From Pseudorhodoferax sp965279475 (GTDB taxonomy: Bacteria > Pseudomonadota > Gammaproteobacteria > Burkholderiales > Burkholderiaceae_C): a stretch of 64,000 nt of DNA. Numbering within the stretch: position 1 is the stretch's first letter; each line of letters begins with the position of its first letter. Location: assembly GCA_965279475.1 (NCBI GenBank), contig CBDIIA010000003.1:744001-808000 (forward strand). The letters run 5' to 3'. This document shows, one piece after another, positions 1 to 9,568 of this stretch. The translations under genes were made by a program, and so were the position numbers. Under the pieces are notes generated by a model. It did no database searches. It saw only the letters and a list, made by a program, of their open reading frames with translations, and had not been told where the DNA came from.

Positions 1-1
1 C

Positions 2-940
2 TCGCAGGCAGCCACCACCTTTCGCGCGCGCTTTGGCGGCAACACCGGCATCGCCTCGGAATCGCTGGTGGTCGACGGCACGCCCGAGCAGAAGCAGCGC
101 TACCTGCCGTCGCTTGCCAGCGGCGCCGTCACCGGCTGCTTCGCGCTGACCGAGCCCGAGGCCGGCTCGGACGCGACGGCGATGCGCGCCGTGGCCGAAC
201 GCGACGGCGACCACTACGTCATCAGCGGCCACAAGTGCTACATCACGAATGCGCCGATCGCCAACCTGTTCACCGTGTTCGCGCGCAGCGAGCCGGGCAC
301 GACGGGGGCCACCGGCATCTCGGCCTTCCTGATCGAGCGCGGCACGCCGGGCTTGTCGACGCCGCCGGCCTATGCCAAGCTGGGCCAGCACGGCTCGCCG
401 GTCGGCGAGGTGCTGCTGGAGCGCTGCCGCGTGCCGGCCGAAAGCATCATCGGCGGTGTGCCGGGCCTGGGTTTCCGCACGGCGATGAAGGCGCTGAACA
501 AGCAGCGCATCAACCTGGCTGGCCTGTGCGTGGGGCCGGCCGTGCGCCTGGTCGACGAGATGGTGCGCCGCGCCGCCGGGCGCCGGCAGTTCGGCCAGCC
601 GATCGGCGACTTCCAGCTGGTGCAGCAGATGATCGCCGAGAGCAATGTCGAGGTGCATGCCGCCCGCGCGCTGGTGCTGGAGACCGCCCGCAAGCGCGAC
701 GACGGCATCGACGTGACGATGGAGGCCTCGATGTGCAAGCTGTTCGCCTCCGAGATGTGCGGCCGCGTCGCCGACCGCGCGGTGCAGGTGTTCGGCGGCG
801 GCGGCTACATCGCCGACAACGTGGCCGAGCGCTTCTACCGCGACGTGCGGCTGTTCCGGCTCTACGAAGGCACGAGCCAGATCCACATCCTCAACATCGC
901 CAGGCGCACGATGGCGCTGGCGGGCATCGCCGATTCTTGA
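2..940 (+). CDS. Acyl-CoA dehydrogenase, C-terminal part (5' end outside window)
   Basis: The frame is open from base 2 and stops at 940, giving about 312 residues of a family that is usually near 380, so roughly the first 70 residues are missing. It should be a soluble FAD enzyme that introduces the alpha,beta double bond into an acyl-CoA. The FAD/substrate-binding middle domain is visible (GCFALTEPEAGSDATAM), as are the C-terminal helical bundle (RRQFGQPIGDFQLVQ) and the FGGGGYI segment. The catalytic glutamate is present in LYEGTSQIH near the end. A Bug-type binding protein and a nitronate monooxygenase follow at 23 and 2 bases, probably in the same transcript. The acyl substrate cannot be told from the sequence. 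Confidence 0.93.
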   Translation, partial: SQAATTFRARFGGNTGIASESLVVDGTPEQKQRYLPSLASGAVTGCFALTEPEAGSDATAMRAVAERDGDHYVISGHKCYITNAPIANLFTVFARSEPGTTGATGISAFLIERGTPGLSTPPAYAKLGQHGSPVGEVLLERCRVPAESIIGGVPGLGFRTAMKALNKQRINLAGLCVGPAVRLVDEMVRRAAGRRQFGQPIGDFQLVQQMIAESNVEVHAARALVLETARKRDDGIDVTMEASMCKLFASEMCGRVADRAVQVFGGGGYIADNVAERFYRDVRLFRLYEGTSQIHILNIARRTMALAGIADS

Positions 941-963
941 ACGACAACCACCAGGAGACCCGC

Positions 964-1977
964 ATGCAACCACCTCTTGCCGCGCCGCGTGGCGCCACCC
1001 GCCGTACCCAGCTGGCGCGCATCGCCGCGCTGTGCACGCTGCCGCTGTGGTCGGCCGCCGCGCTGGCCCAGGCCGATGCCTACCCGAGCCGGCCGATCCG
1101 CATCGTCGTGCCGTTCACGGCGGGCGGCGTGGTCGACTCGATCGCGCGCATCGTCGGCGAACGCCTGTCGACGAAGTATGGCCAGCCGGTGGTGGTGGAG
1201 AACAAGACCGGTGCGGGCGGCTCGATCGGCACCGACTTCGTGGCGAAGGCGCCGGCCGACGGCTACACGCTGCTGTGCGTGAGCCCGGGCCACGCGGTCG
1301 TGCCCAGCCTGGTGAAGGGCGTGGCGTGGAGCCCGGTGCAGGACTTCCGCGCGATCGAAGGTTTCGGCGTGATTCCCAATGTCTTCGTCGTGCACCCGAG
1401 CGTGCCGGTCAAGACCATGGCCGAGCTGATCGCGCTGGCCCGGAGCAGCCCGGCACCGCTGTCGTACGCGACGGCCGGCGTCGGTACCTCGAACCATCTG
1501 TCGGGCGAGCTGCTGGCGCAGATGGCCCAGATCAAGCTGACCCACGTGCCCTACAAGGGGCAGCCCGACGCGATGAACGACCTGTTGTCGGGCCGCGTGA
1601 CGATGATGCCGCTCACCGCGGCGCTGGCCGCGCCCTACATCAAGACCGGCAAGCTGCGGGCGCTGGCCGTGACGACCGGGCGCCGGTCGAGCGCGCTGCC
1701 GGAGCTGCCCACGGTGGCCGAGGCTGGCCCCCTGCCGGGCTACGAGGTCGGCACCTGGTTCGGCTTCGTCGCGCCGGCCAAGGTGCCCGACGCGGTGGTG
1801 CGCAAGCTGTCGGCCGATATCGCCGAGATCCTGGCCACGCCGGACGTGAAGGCCAAGTTCGACACGCTGGGCATGGAACTCGCGCCGCAGGCACCGGCCG
1901 CCTTCGATGCCTTCATCGCGTCGGAATTCACCAAGTGGAGCAAGGTGATCAAGCAGGCCGGGATCGAGGCGCAGTGA
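964..1977 (+). CDS. Bug-family periplasmic solute-binding protein (tripartite tricarboxylate transporter type)
   Basis: A 337-residue exported protein. The N-terminus is a signal peptide with a basic start, a hydrophobic core and a likely cut after ALA at residue 35. The mature start YPSRPIRIVVPF and the later motifs ENKTGAGGSIG, HVPYKGQPDAMNDLLSG and GFVAPAKVPD are hallmarks of the Bug/TctC family. These proteins bind carboxylates or related small acids in the periplasm of betaproteobacteria. No TctA/TctB membrane subunits are nearby, so it is an orphan receptor, as is common for this family. The ATG has the purine-rich CCAGGAGACC just upstream. Its place between an acyl-CoA dehydrogenase and a nitronate monooxygenase suggests an organic-acid substrate; that is inference. 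Confidence 0.92.
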   Translation: MQPPLAAPRGATRRTQLARIAALCTLPLWSAAALAQADAYPSRPIRIVVPFTAGGVVDSIARIVGERLSTKYGQPVVVENKTGAGGSIGTDFVAKAPADGYTLLCVSPGHAVVPSLVKGVAWSPVQDFRAIEGFGVIPNVFVVHPSVPVKTMAELIALARSSPAPLSYATAGVGTSNHLSGELLAQMAQIKLTHVPYKGQPDAMNDLLSGRVTMMPLTAALAAPYIKTGKLRALAVTTGRRSSALPELPTVAEAGPLPGYEVGTWFGFVAPAKVPDAVVRKLSADIAEILATPDVKAKFDTLGMELAPQAPAAFDAFIASEFTKWSKVIKQAGIEAQ

Positions 1978-1979
1978 GC

Positions 1980-3071
1980 ATGCGCACGCCGATCTGCGAA
2001 CGTCTGGGCATCCGGTACCCGATCTTCGGCTTCTCGCATTCGGTCGACGTGGTGCTGGCCATCGCGCGGGCCGGCGGCTTTCCGGTGCTGGGGCTGGCGC
2101 GCGAGCTGCCGCACGAGATTCCGCAGATCCTGGCCGACGTCGAACGGCGCCTCGAGGGGCTGCCCTATGGCATCGACCTCATGTTGCCCTCGCAGGTGCC
2201 GCAGCAGGGCAGCATCGACGCGCTGCGGGCTTCGCTGCCGCCGGCGCATGTGGCGTTCGTGCAGGGACTGCGCGAGCGCTTTGCGGTGGCGCCGCCGACG
2301 CGGCCGAGCTTCTTCACCTCGCAGGTGCGGTCGGAGGCGCTGTTCGAGCAGCAGATCGAGCAGGTGCTGGCCTCGGGCGCGCGCGGCGTGGCCACGGCGA
2401 TCGGCCTGCGGGCCGACTTGATCACGCGCGCCAAGGCGGCCGGCAAGCTGACGTTCTCGCTGATCGGTTCGGTGCGCCATGCCCGCAAGGCGATGGACAT
2501 GGGCGTCGAGGTGCTGGTGGCGCAGGGCTACGATGCCGGCGGCCACACCGGCCCGGTGGGCACGTTGTCGCTGGTGCCGCAGATCGTTGCCGTGGCCGGC
2601 GACGTGCCGGTGCTGGCAGCCGGCGGCATCGGCACCGGCGCGCAGGTGCTGGCCTCGATCGCGATGGGGGCGCAAGGGGCCTGGCTGGGCACGCTGTGGA
2701 TGGCGGCGCGCGAGAACCACACGCCGAAGGCCTTGCTGCAACGCCTGGTGGCTGCCGGCAGCGAAGACACGCTGATCACCCGCGCGCACAGCGGCAAGCC
2801 CTGCCGCGTGGTGCGCAGCGACTGGATCGACGCCTGGGCCGAGCCCGGTGCGCCCGAGCCCCTGGGCATGCCGCAGCAGCAGGCGCTGACGGGCGACGTG
2901 TTCGCGTCGATGCACGAGCACGACACGGCCGGCCTGATCTACGAGGCGGCCGGCCAGAGCGTGTTCGCGATCGACGGCGAAACGACGGTGGCCGCGCAGA
3001 TGGCACTGCTGGCGCGGCAGATGGACGAGGCCTGGATCCGTCTGCGCACGATCGCCGGGGCTGCGGCTTGA
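1980..3071 (+). CDS. Nitronate monooxygenase / NPD-like FMN oxidoreductase
   Basis: A 363-residue TIM-barrel flavoprotein of the 2-nitropropane dioxygenase family (family length about 320-380). The FMN phosphate-binding region is visible as VAQGYDAGGHTGPVG followed by PVLAAGGIGTGAQVLASIAMGAQGAWLGT. Family members oxidise alkyl nitronates, such as propionate 3-nitronate, with O2; others are enoyl reductases, so the substrate is open. The ATG lies two bases after the stop of the Bug protein, indicating co-transcription. The stop is only 13 bases from the stop of the convergent phosphate-symporter gene, with no obvious terminator between them. Confidence 0.88.
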   Translation: MRTPICERLGIRYPIFGFSHSVDVVLAIARAGGFPVLGLARELPHEIPQILADVERRLEGLPYGIDLMLPSQVPQQGSIDALRASLPPAHVAFVQGLRERFAVAPPTRPSFFTSQVRSEALFEQQIEQVLASGARGVATAIGLRADLITRAKAAGKLTFSLIGSVRHARKAMDMGVEVLVAQGYDAGGHTGPVGTLSLVPQIVAVAGDVPVLAAGGIGTGAQVLASIAMGAQGAWLGTLWMAARENHTPKALLQRLVAAGSEDTLITRAHSGKPCRVVRSDWIDAWAEPGAPEPLGMPQQQALTGDVFASMHEHDTAGLIYEAAGQSVFAIDGETTVAAQMALLARQMDEAWIRLRTIAGAAA

Positions 3072-3084
3072 ACCAGCGCGGCGG

Positions 3085-4749
3085 CTACGACAGTTCGGAG
3101 AACTTCGATTCGCGGATGCGGTTGGGCGCCAGCGCACCTGCCGAATCGAGGATCGGGTAGGCGATCGAGCAGATGTGCGAGTTGATGCGTTTGAGGTCGC
3201 TCAGCAGATCGATGTGCAGCGAGCTGGTCTCGATGCTCTGCACCGTGTTCTCGGACAGGCGTGCGAGGTGGCTGCGCGCATAGGCGCGTTCGAGGTCGCG
3301 GAAGCGGGCCTTCTCTTCGAGCAGCTTCTTCGCGTCGTGCACCGTGCCGTTCAGGAACACGCTCATGCCCAGGCGCAGGTTGTCGAGAAGGCGCTCGTGC
3401 AGCTCGCGGATCTCGCCCATGCCGGCCTCCGAGAAGTTGCGGCCGGGGCGGATCTTCTTGTCCTCGATGTCGATCAGCACCCGTTCGATGATGTCGCCGA
3501 TCTGCTCCATGTTGATCGTGAAGCTGATGATGTCGGTCCAGCGCCGGCTTTCTTCCTCGCCCAGCGCCTCGCGCGAGATCTTGGTCAGGTAGTACTTGAT
3601 CGACGAGTACAGCGTGTCGACCGTGTCGTCGAGCTGGCGCAGCTCCTCGGCCAGCCGCAGGTCGTTGCGGACCATCACGTCGAGGATGCCGCGCAGCATG
3701 GTCTCGACCACGTCGGCCTGGTGCAGCGCCTCGCGGGCCGCGCACGAGATGGCCAGCGACGGGGTGGAGAGCGCCGACGGGTCGAGGTGGTGCGGGCGCC
3801 CGCCCGGCGCGGAGGCGCCTTTCTCGGGCCGGGGCAGCCACTTCTCGACCCAGCGGGCCACGATGTGCGTGAGGCCGATGAAGACGATGGCCACGACCAC
3901 GTTGAACGCAAGGTGGAACAGCACGACCTGGGTGGCCGCATCGGGCAGGTAGGGGCGCGTGCTCGAGAGCCACAGGCCGATGCAGGGGGCCGCCAGCGCC
4001 ACGCCCAGGATCTTGAAGATCAGGTTGCCCATCGGCACCTGGCGCACCTCGACCGCCGACTTCAGCGTCGTCAGCACCGCCAGCAGGCCGCTGCCCAGGT
4101 TGGCGCCCAGCACCAGGCCGATGGCCACGTCGAGCGGGATCACGTTGGAGGCGGCCAGCGTGGCCGTCAGCAGCACGATGGCCAGGCTGGAGTAGGACAC
4201 GACGGCCATCGCCGCGCCGACCGTGATCTCGAGCAGCAGATCGCTGCTGAGCGAGGCCAGCAGCGCCTTCACGGCCGGTGCCTGGGTCAGCACGGCCGTC
4301 GATGCGGTGACCAGGCGCAGCGCCAGCAGCATCAGCCCCAGCCCGATCAGGATGCGGCCGAAGCGGCCGACGTCGGTCGACTGGCGCGTGATGAACAGCA
4401 CCACGCCGACGAAGATGAACAGCGGCGACAGCCAGGACAGGTCGAACGAGAACACCACGGCCATCAGGCTGGTGCCGATGTCGGCACCCAGCATCACGGC
4501 CAGCGCCGCCGGCAGCGCGACCAGGCCCTTGCCGACGAAGGACGAGACGATGAGGGCGGTGGCGGTGCTCGACTGCACCAGGGCGGTGACGCCCAGGCCG
4601 GAGCCGAGGGCGGTGAAGCGGTTGTTGAGGCTGTGCGAAAGGACGGTGCGCAGGTTGGCGCCGAACACGCGCAGTATGCCCGTGCGCACGAGGTGCGTGC
4701 CCCAGACCAGCAGCGCGATCGCTGCCAACAGATTCAACAGGTGCTTCAT
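3085..4749 (-). CDS. Na+/phosphate symporter family protein with C-terminal PhoU-like domain
   Basis: A 554-residue inner-membrane protein. The first half carries two inverted Na/Pi-cotransporter repeats with about eight hydrophobic segments. The first repeat has the signature QSSTATAL; the equivalent place in the second repeat reads SYSSLAIVLL, with Tyr in place of the usual Gln. Residues from about 340 onward form a helical PhoU-like region (LHQADVVETMLRGILDVMV and INMEQIGDIIERVLIDIEDKK). It probably takes up phosphate, or exports it, driven by Na+. I chose the ATG at 4749 because the hydrophobic MKHLLNLLAAIALLVWG follows at once; an in-frame TTG at 4764 would add five residues. It lies 65 bases downstream of lspA on the same strand. 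Confidence 0.9.
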   Translation of the reverse strand: MKHLLNLLAAIALLVWGTHLVRTGILRVFGANLRTVLSHSLNNRFTALGSGLGVTALVQSSTATALIVSSFVGKGLVALPAALAVMLGADIGTSLMAVVFSFDLSWLSPLFIFVGVVLFITRQSTDVGRFGRILIGLGLMLLALRLVTASTAVLTQAPAVKALLASLSSDLLLEITVGAAMAVVSYSSLAIVLLTATLAASNVIPLDVAIGLVLGANLGSGLLAVLTTLKSAVEVRQVPMGNLIFKILGVALAAPCIGLWLSSTRPYLPDAATQVVLFHLAFNVVVAIVFIGLTHIVARWVEKWLPRPEKGASAPGGRPHHLDPSALSTPSLAISCAAREALHQADVVETMLRGILDVMVRNDLRLAEELRQLDDTVDTLYSSIKYYLTKISREALGEEESRRWTDIISFTINMEQIGDIIERVLIDIEDKKIRPGRNFSEAGMGEIRELHERLLDNLRLGMSVFLNGTVHDAKKLLEEKARFRDLERAYARSHLARLSENTVQSIETSSLHIDLLSDLKRINSHICSIAYPILDSAGALAPNRIRESKFSELS

Positions 4750-4814
4750 TACTTGAGGCGTCAACTATACGCCTGCTGCGCACCGGCCCGGCCAGGCGGG
4801 CCCGCCGGCGCCCG

Positions 4815-5315
4815 CTATGTGGTCTTGCGCACGCGCCGCAGCTCGTCGAGGATCAGGCAGGCCGCACCGATGGTGATCGCGCTGTCGGCCACGTTGAACG
4901 CCGGGAAATGCCAGTTGCGCCAATAGAAGTCGAGGAAGTCGACGACGTAGCCGTGCAGCAGGCGGTCGACCACGTTGCCGATCGCGCCGCCCAGGATGCA
5001 GGCCAGAGCGAACGAGAACAGCCGCTGGCCCGCGTGCGCCCGCAGCAGCCAGGTGATGAACAGCGCGGCGGCCACGCCGATGGCGGTGAAGAACCAGCGC
5101 TGCCAGCCCGATGCCGCCGCGAGGAACGAGAACGCCGCGCCGGTGTTGTGCGCCCGTACGACGTTGAAGAACGAGGTGACGGGCGTGGCGTCGCCGAGCT
5201 TGTAGTAGCCCAGGATCAGCACCTTGGTGAACTGGTCGGCCAGCAGGATGGCCAGCGCCAGGCCGAGCCAGGGCATCCAGCCGGCCGAGGGTTTGCCGAA
5301 CGTGGCCTTGGCCAT
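4815..5315 (-). CDS. lspA: Lipoprotein signal peptidase (signal peptidase II)
   Basis: A 166-residue inner-membrane aspartyl protease that removes signal peptides from prolipoproteins after lipid attachment. Four hydrophobic segments are visible. The conserved family motifs are present: ADQFTK near the first membrane segment, VRAHNTGAAFSF, GGAIGNVVDRL with one catalytic Asp, and FPAFNVADSAI with the other. The start is the ATG at 5315, whose A is shared with the TGA of ileS (TGATG), so translation is coupled. The ileS-lspA order is standard in proteobacteria. Several lipoproteins in this window (the phospholipase D-like proteins and the Sel1 protein) would be its substrates. Confidence 0.97.
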   Translation of the reverse strand: MAKATFGKPSAGWMPWLGLALAILLADQFTKVLILGYYKLGDATPVTSFFNVVRAHNTGAAFSFLAAASGWQRWFFTAIGVAAALFITWLLRAHAGQRLFSFALACILGGAIGNVVDRLLHGYVVDFLDFYWRNWHFPAFNVADSAITIGAACLILDELRRVRKTT

Positions 5316-8155
5316 CACGCGAAGACCCGGGCTTCGCCGGCGCCGAACAGGTTGCTGGTACAGCGCATGCACAACGACGGGTGCGCGGCATCGTGGCCGA
5401 CGTCGGTGCGGTAGTGCCAGCAGCGTTCGCACTTGGCGGCCGGGCTGGGGACGACGGTCGCCGCCATCGCATCGCCCGAAGCCAGCGTGATCGCCGATGT
5501 GATGAACACGAACTTCAGGTCATCGCCCAGGCTCTGCAGCGCCGCCAGCATGTCGCCGTGCGCCGCGGCTGGCACCGTCAGTGCGACGTTGGCCTGCAAC
5601 GAGGATCCGACCAGGCCGGCCGCGCGCTGCACCTCGATCTCCTTGTTGACGAGTTCGCGCGCCGCCTTGATGCGTGCCCACTTGTCGAGCAACGCCGCAT
5701 CCGGCGCGGCAAACGCCCAGTTGGTCATCGTGAAGATGGATTCGCCGTTGCCCACGAACTTCCAGGCCTCCTCGGCGGTGAAGCTCATGAACGGCGCCAT
5801 CCAGCGCAGCATCGCCTGCGAGATGTGCCACAGCGCGGTCTGCGCGCTGCGCCGCGCCAGCGACTTCGGCGCCGTGGTGTAGAGCCGGTCCTTCAGGATG
5901 TCGAGGTAGAACGCACCCAGGTCTTCGGAGCAGTACACCTGCAGCTTCGCCACCACCGGGTGGAACTCGTAGACCTGGTAGTGCGCCAGCACCTCGGCCT
6001 GGAACTGCGCCGCGCGGGCCAGCGCATACCGGTCGATCTCGAGCAACTCGCCCAGCGGCACGGCATCGGTCGCGGGATCGAAGTCGCTGGTGTTGGCCAG
6101 CAGGAAGCGCAGCGTGTTGCGGATGCGGCGGTAGGCGTCGACCACGCGCGCCAGGATCTTGTCGTCGCCGGCGATGTCGCCGGAGTAGTCGGACGCGGCG
6201 ACCCACAGGCGGATGATCTCCGCGCCGAGTTTCTTCGTGACCTCCTGCGGGTCGATGCCGTTGCCGAGCGACTTGCTCATCTTGCGGCCCTGCGCGTCGA
6301 CCGTGAAGCCGTGCGTGAGCAGGCCGCGGTAGGGCGCGCGGCCTTCGAGCGCCGACGCGATCAGCAGCGACGAATGGAACCAGCCGCGGTGCTGGTCATG
6401 GCCTTCGAGGTAGAGGTCGGCTTCGGGGCCTTGCGCGTGGAAGCCCGGCGCATGCGTGCCGCGCAGCACGTGCCAGAAGGTCGAGCCGGAGTCGAACCAG
6501 ACTTCGAGGATGTCGGTGCTCTTGGTGTAGAACGCTGCGTCGTCGGCGCCGAGGATCTCTTCGGCCGTCACGCGGCTCCAGGCCTCGATGCCGCCCTGCT
6601 GCACGATGTCGGCCGCCTGGTCCATGATCTCCATCGTGCGCGGGTGCAGTTCGCCCGAATCCTTGTGCAGGAAGAACGGGATCGGCACGCCCCAGCTGCG
6701 CTGGCGGCTGATGCACCAGTCGGGCCGGTTGGCGATCATGTCGTGCAGCCGGGCCTTGCCGTTCTCCGGGTAGAAGCTGGTCTGCTCGATCGCTTCCAGC
6801 GCGGTCTGGCGCAGCGTCTTGGGCGCCTTGTCCTTGGTGAACACACCCACGCCCTCGTCCATGCGGATGAACCACTGGGCGGCTGCGCGGTAGATCACCG
6901 GCGTCTTGTGGCGCCAGCAGTGCGGATAGCTGTGCGAGATGGTCTCGGTGGTCATCAGCCGGCCGGCGGCGCGCAGCGCCTCGATCACGACCGGCACGGC
7001 CTTCCAGATGTTCAGGCCGCCAAACAGCGGGAAGTCGGGCGCGTAGCTGCCATTGCCTTGCACAGGGTTCAGGATGTCCTCGATGCGCACGCCGTGCGCC
7101 ACGCAGGAGTTGAAGTCGTCCACGCCATAGGCGGGCGACGAGTGGACCAGCCCGGTGCCGTCGTCGGCGGTGGCGTAGTCGGCCAGGTAGACCGGTGCCA
7201 GGCGGCGGTAGCCGGGGTCGGCATCGTACAGCGGGTGTTCGAATTCCAGCCCGCCCAGCGCTTCGCCCTTGACGGTGGCCAGCACCGTGCCGTCGAGCGC
7301 GTAGCGGTTCAGGCACATCTCGACCAGCGAGGCGGCCAGCACCAGCAGGCCGCGTTCGGTGTCGACCAGCGCGTAGTCGAGCGCCGGGTTCAGGTTGAGC
7401 GCCTGGTTGGCCGGGATGGTCCAGGCGGTGGTGGTCCAGATGACGGCGAAGGCGTCCTTCGTGAACGCCGGCACGCCGAATGCGGCGGCGAGCTGCGCCG
7501 GAGAGTGCGACTTGAATGCGACGTCGATGGTCTGTGACTTCTTGTCGGCGTATTCGATCTCGAACTCGGCCAGCGACGAGCCGCAGTCGAAGCACCAGTA
7601 CACCGGCTTCAGGCCGCGGTAGACGAAGCCGCGCTCGATCACCCGCTTGAAGGCCCGCAGCTCGCCGGCCTCGTTGGCGAAGTCCATCGTCTTGTAGGGA
7701 TGGTCCCATTCGCCGAGCACGCCCAGGCGCTGGAAGTCGCTCATCTGCTGGGCGATCTGCTCGGTGGCGAAGGCCCGGCTCTTGGCCTGCATCTCGTCGC
7801 GGCTCAGGCTGCGGCCGAACTTCTTTTCGATCGCGTTCTCGATCGGCAGGCCATGGCAGTCCCAACCCGGCACGTACATCGCGTCGAAGCCTTCGAGCTG
7901 CCGCGCCTTGACGATCATGTCCTTCAGGATCTTGTTGACGGCGTGGCCCATGTGGATCTGGCCGTTGGCATAGGGCGGTCCGTCGTGCAGCACGAACTTG
8001 GGGGCGCCGTGGCGCGCGTCGCGCAGCCGGCGGTACAGGCCTTGCTCGTTCCATTCCTGCACCCAGGCGGGCTCGCGCTTGGGCAGGTCGCCGCGCATCG
8101 GGAACGGGGTGTCGGGCAGATTCAGGGTGCTGCGGTAGTCGGTCTTGTCGGTCAT
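5315..8155 (-). CDS. ileS: Isoleucyl-tRNA synthetase
   Basis: A 946-residue class I aminoacyl-tRNA synthetase of normal bacterial length; it charges tRNA-Ile and edits misactivated valine. The HIGH-type signature is in ANGQIHMGHAVNKILKD near residue 60. The KMSKS loop is GRKMSKSLGNG near residue 630. The C-terminus has the zinc-binding CERCWHYRTDVG...CMRC pattern expected of the bacterial type. The ATG at 8155 opens MTDKTDYRSTLNLPDTPFPM, a typical start. ribF lies upstream on the same strand with a 156-base gap; the stop overlaps the start of lspA by one base. Confidence 0.98.
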   Translation of the reverse strand: MTDKTDYRSTLNLPDTPFPMRGDLPKREPAWVQEWNEQGLYRRLRDARHGAPKFVLHDGPPYANGQIHMGHAVNKILKDMIVKARQLEGFDAMYVPGWDCHGLPIENAIEKKFGRSLSRDEMQAKSRAFATEQIAQQMSDFQRLGVLGEWDHPYKTMDFANEAGELRAFKRVIERGFVYRGLKPVYWCFDCGSSLAEFEIEYADKKSQTIDVAFKSHSPAQLAAAFGVPAFTKDAFAVIWTTTAWTIPANQALNLNPALDYALVDTERGLLVLAASLVEMCLNRYALDGTVLATVKGEALGGLEFEHPLYDADPGYRRLAPVYLADYATADDGTGLVHSSPAYGVDDFNSCVAHGVRIEDILNPVQGNGSYAPDFPLFGGLNIWKAVPVVIEALRAAGRLMTTETISHSYPHCWRHKTPVIYRAAAQWFIRMDEGVGVFTKDKAPKTLRQTALEAIEQTSFYPENGKARLHDMIANRPDWCISRQRSWGVPIPFFLHKDSGELHPRTMEIMDQAADIVQQGGIEAWSRVTAEEILGADDAAFYTKSTDILEVWFDSGSTFWHVLRGTHAPGFHAQGPEADLYLEGHDQHRGWFHSSLLIASALEGRAPYRGLLTHGFTVDAQGRKMSKSLGNGIDPQEVTKKLGAEIIRLWVAASDYSGDIAGDDKILARVVDAYRRIRNTLRFLLANTSDFDPATDAVPLGELLEIDRYALARAAQFQAEVLAHYQVYEFHPVVAKLQVYCSEDLGAFYLDILKDRLYTTAPKSLARRSAQTALWHISQAMLRWMAPFMSFTAEEAWKFVGNGESIFTMTNWAFAAPDAALLDKWARIKAARELVNKEIEVQRAAGLVGSSLQANVALTVPAAAHGDMLAALQSLGDDLKFVFITSAITLASGDAMAATVVPSPAAKCERCWHYRTDVGHDAAHPSLCMRCTSNLFGAGEARVFA

Positions 8156-8311
8156 GGCAGAAGCTCGGCGGGATCGCCGCGGTGGCGGCGTTCGGGGAAG
8201 GAGGGACTCGGGCAGGGCGGTTCTTCGAATCCGCGGTGCCGGGGCGGCGTAGAGGGCGAGAAAGAGTCGGCCGGTGCCCGCGGGCGGTGCGGCAAGACGT
8301 TTGTCGCCGAT

Positions 8312-9394
8312 CTAAATTCGGTCGCGCGTTGTCTGCCGGCTGGTCTGCGCGTGTGTGGCTGCAAAGTAGGCGCGTGCATCGTCGCAGTCTTTCGCAATGC
8401 CGATCTTCAGGGCATCCAGACCGTCGTATTTGAGTTCGTCGTGCAGTTTGTGCAGCAGTTCCACGCGAACGATTTTACCGTAGCCGTACTCGGCGCCGAC
8501 CCCCGCGGGCCACTGCAGGCAATGGGTCTCGAGCAGGACCCGGCCGCCGTTCACGTCGTCCGCATCGAGCGAGGGGCGCACGCCGAGGTTGGCCACGCCC
8601 TGCAGCGGCGCATCGGCCAGGCCATGCACCCGCACCACGAAGATGCCGGTCGCGGCCGGTTTCCAATGGGCGAAGCGCAGGTTGAGCGTGCGAAAGCCGA
8701 GCTCGCGGCCGAGCTTGCGGCCATGCACCACGTGGCCGCTGATGCTGTAGGGCCGGCCGAGCAGCCGCGCCGCATCGTCCATGCGGCCCTGCGCCAGCGC
8801 CTCGCGCACGGCCGAACTCGACACGCGCAGGCTGTGCCGGGGTTGCGGCGCACCGTCGGCATCGGTCCGGCCGTCCGCGCGGCCTTCTGCCCGGGACTGC
8901 GGCGTCGACACCTCGTAGCTGTTCATGCGCGCGACATCGAAGCCCAGATCGTTGCCGGCGGCGTCGAGCATCGCGTAGTCGCCCGCGCGCCGGGCGCCGA
9001 AGCGGAAGTCGTCGCCGACCAGCACGTAGCGTGCGCCGAGGCCGCGCACCAGCACGTCGTGGATGAAGGCCTCGGCCGGCTGGGCCGCCAGCGCCGCACG
9101 GAACGGCAACACGACGGCCTGGTCGACACCGCAGCGCGCCAGCTCGGTCAGCTTGTCGCGCAGCGTGCCGATGCGGGCAGGCGCCAGGTCGGCGCGGCCG
9201 GTGGCCTGGGCGAAGTAGTCGCGCGGATGGGGTTCGAAGGTCATCACGCAGCTGGGCACGCCGCGGTGCTGGGCCTCGTTCTTCAGCAGCGCAAGCATGG
9301 CCTGGTGACCACGGTGCACACCATCGAAATTGCCGATCGTGAGGGCGCACGCGGGCGCGACCCCGCGGTAGTGGAAGCCCCGAAAGATCAACAT
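8312..9394 (-). CDS. ribF: Bifunctional riboflavin kinase / FAD synthetase
   Basis: A 360-residue cytoplasmic enzyme that phosphorylates riboflavin to FMN and adenylylates FMN to FAD. The N-terminal FAD-synthetase domain shows the nucleotidyltransferase motif TIGNFDGVHRGHQAML and MTFEPHPRDYF. The C-terminal kinase domain shows RPYSISGHVVHGRKLGRELGFRTLN, with Thr-Leu-Asn in place of the commoner Thr-Ala-Asn, and then GVANLGVRPS. A low-complexity stretch (AEGRADGRTDADGAPQ) is inserted before SSSAVREAL. It sits upstream of ileS-lspA, the usual proteobacterial order, and diverges from the HNH endonuclease gene across 174 bases. Confidence 0.97.
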   Translation of the reverse strand: MLIFRGFHYRGVAPACALTIGNFDGVHRGHQAMLALLKNEAQHRGVPSCVMTFEPHPRDYFAQATGRADLAPARIGTLRDKLTELARCGVDQAVVLPFRAALAAQPAEAFIHDVLVRGLGARYVLVGDDFRFGARRAGDYAMLDAAGNDLGFDVARMNSYEVSTPQSRAEGRADGRTDADGAPQPRHSLRVSSSAVREALAQGRMDDAARLLGRPYSISGHVVHGRKLGRELGFRTLNLRFAHWKPAATGIFVVRVHGLADAPLQGVANLGVRPSLDADDVNGGRVLLETHCLQWPAGVGAEYGYGKIVRVELLHKLHDELKYDGLDALKIGIAKDCDDARAYFAATHAQTSRQTTRDRI

Positions 9395-9568
9395 GGTGGC
9401 GTTATCTTTTTCATAGCAAATCGCGCCCGTCGATCAAGCGCTCGCAGACAGACTGTCATCAAAACCATGTATATTGTGACGCAGTGGTCCCGTGCAAGCG
9501 GGCCGTGCAGAGCTGGAGACATTTGCGTTCCGTGTCCGTGGTCGTTCGACTGTTGCAGGAGGCGTGTT

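Noticed and set aside
9447..9475. Promoter with -10 TATATT upstream of the HNH gene
   Set aside because: The -10 is good but nothing like a -35 lies at the right distance, so I do not call it.
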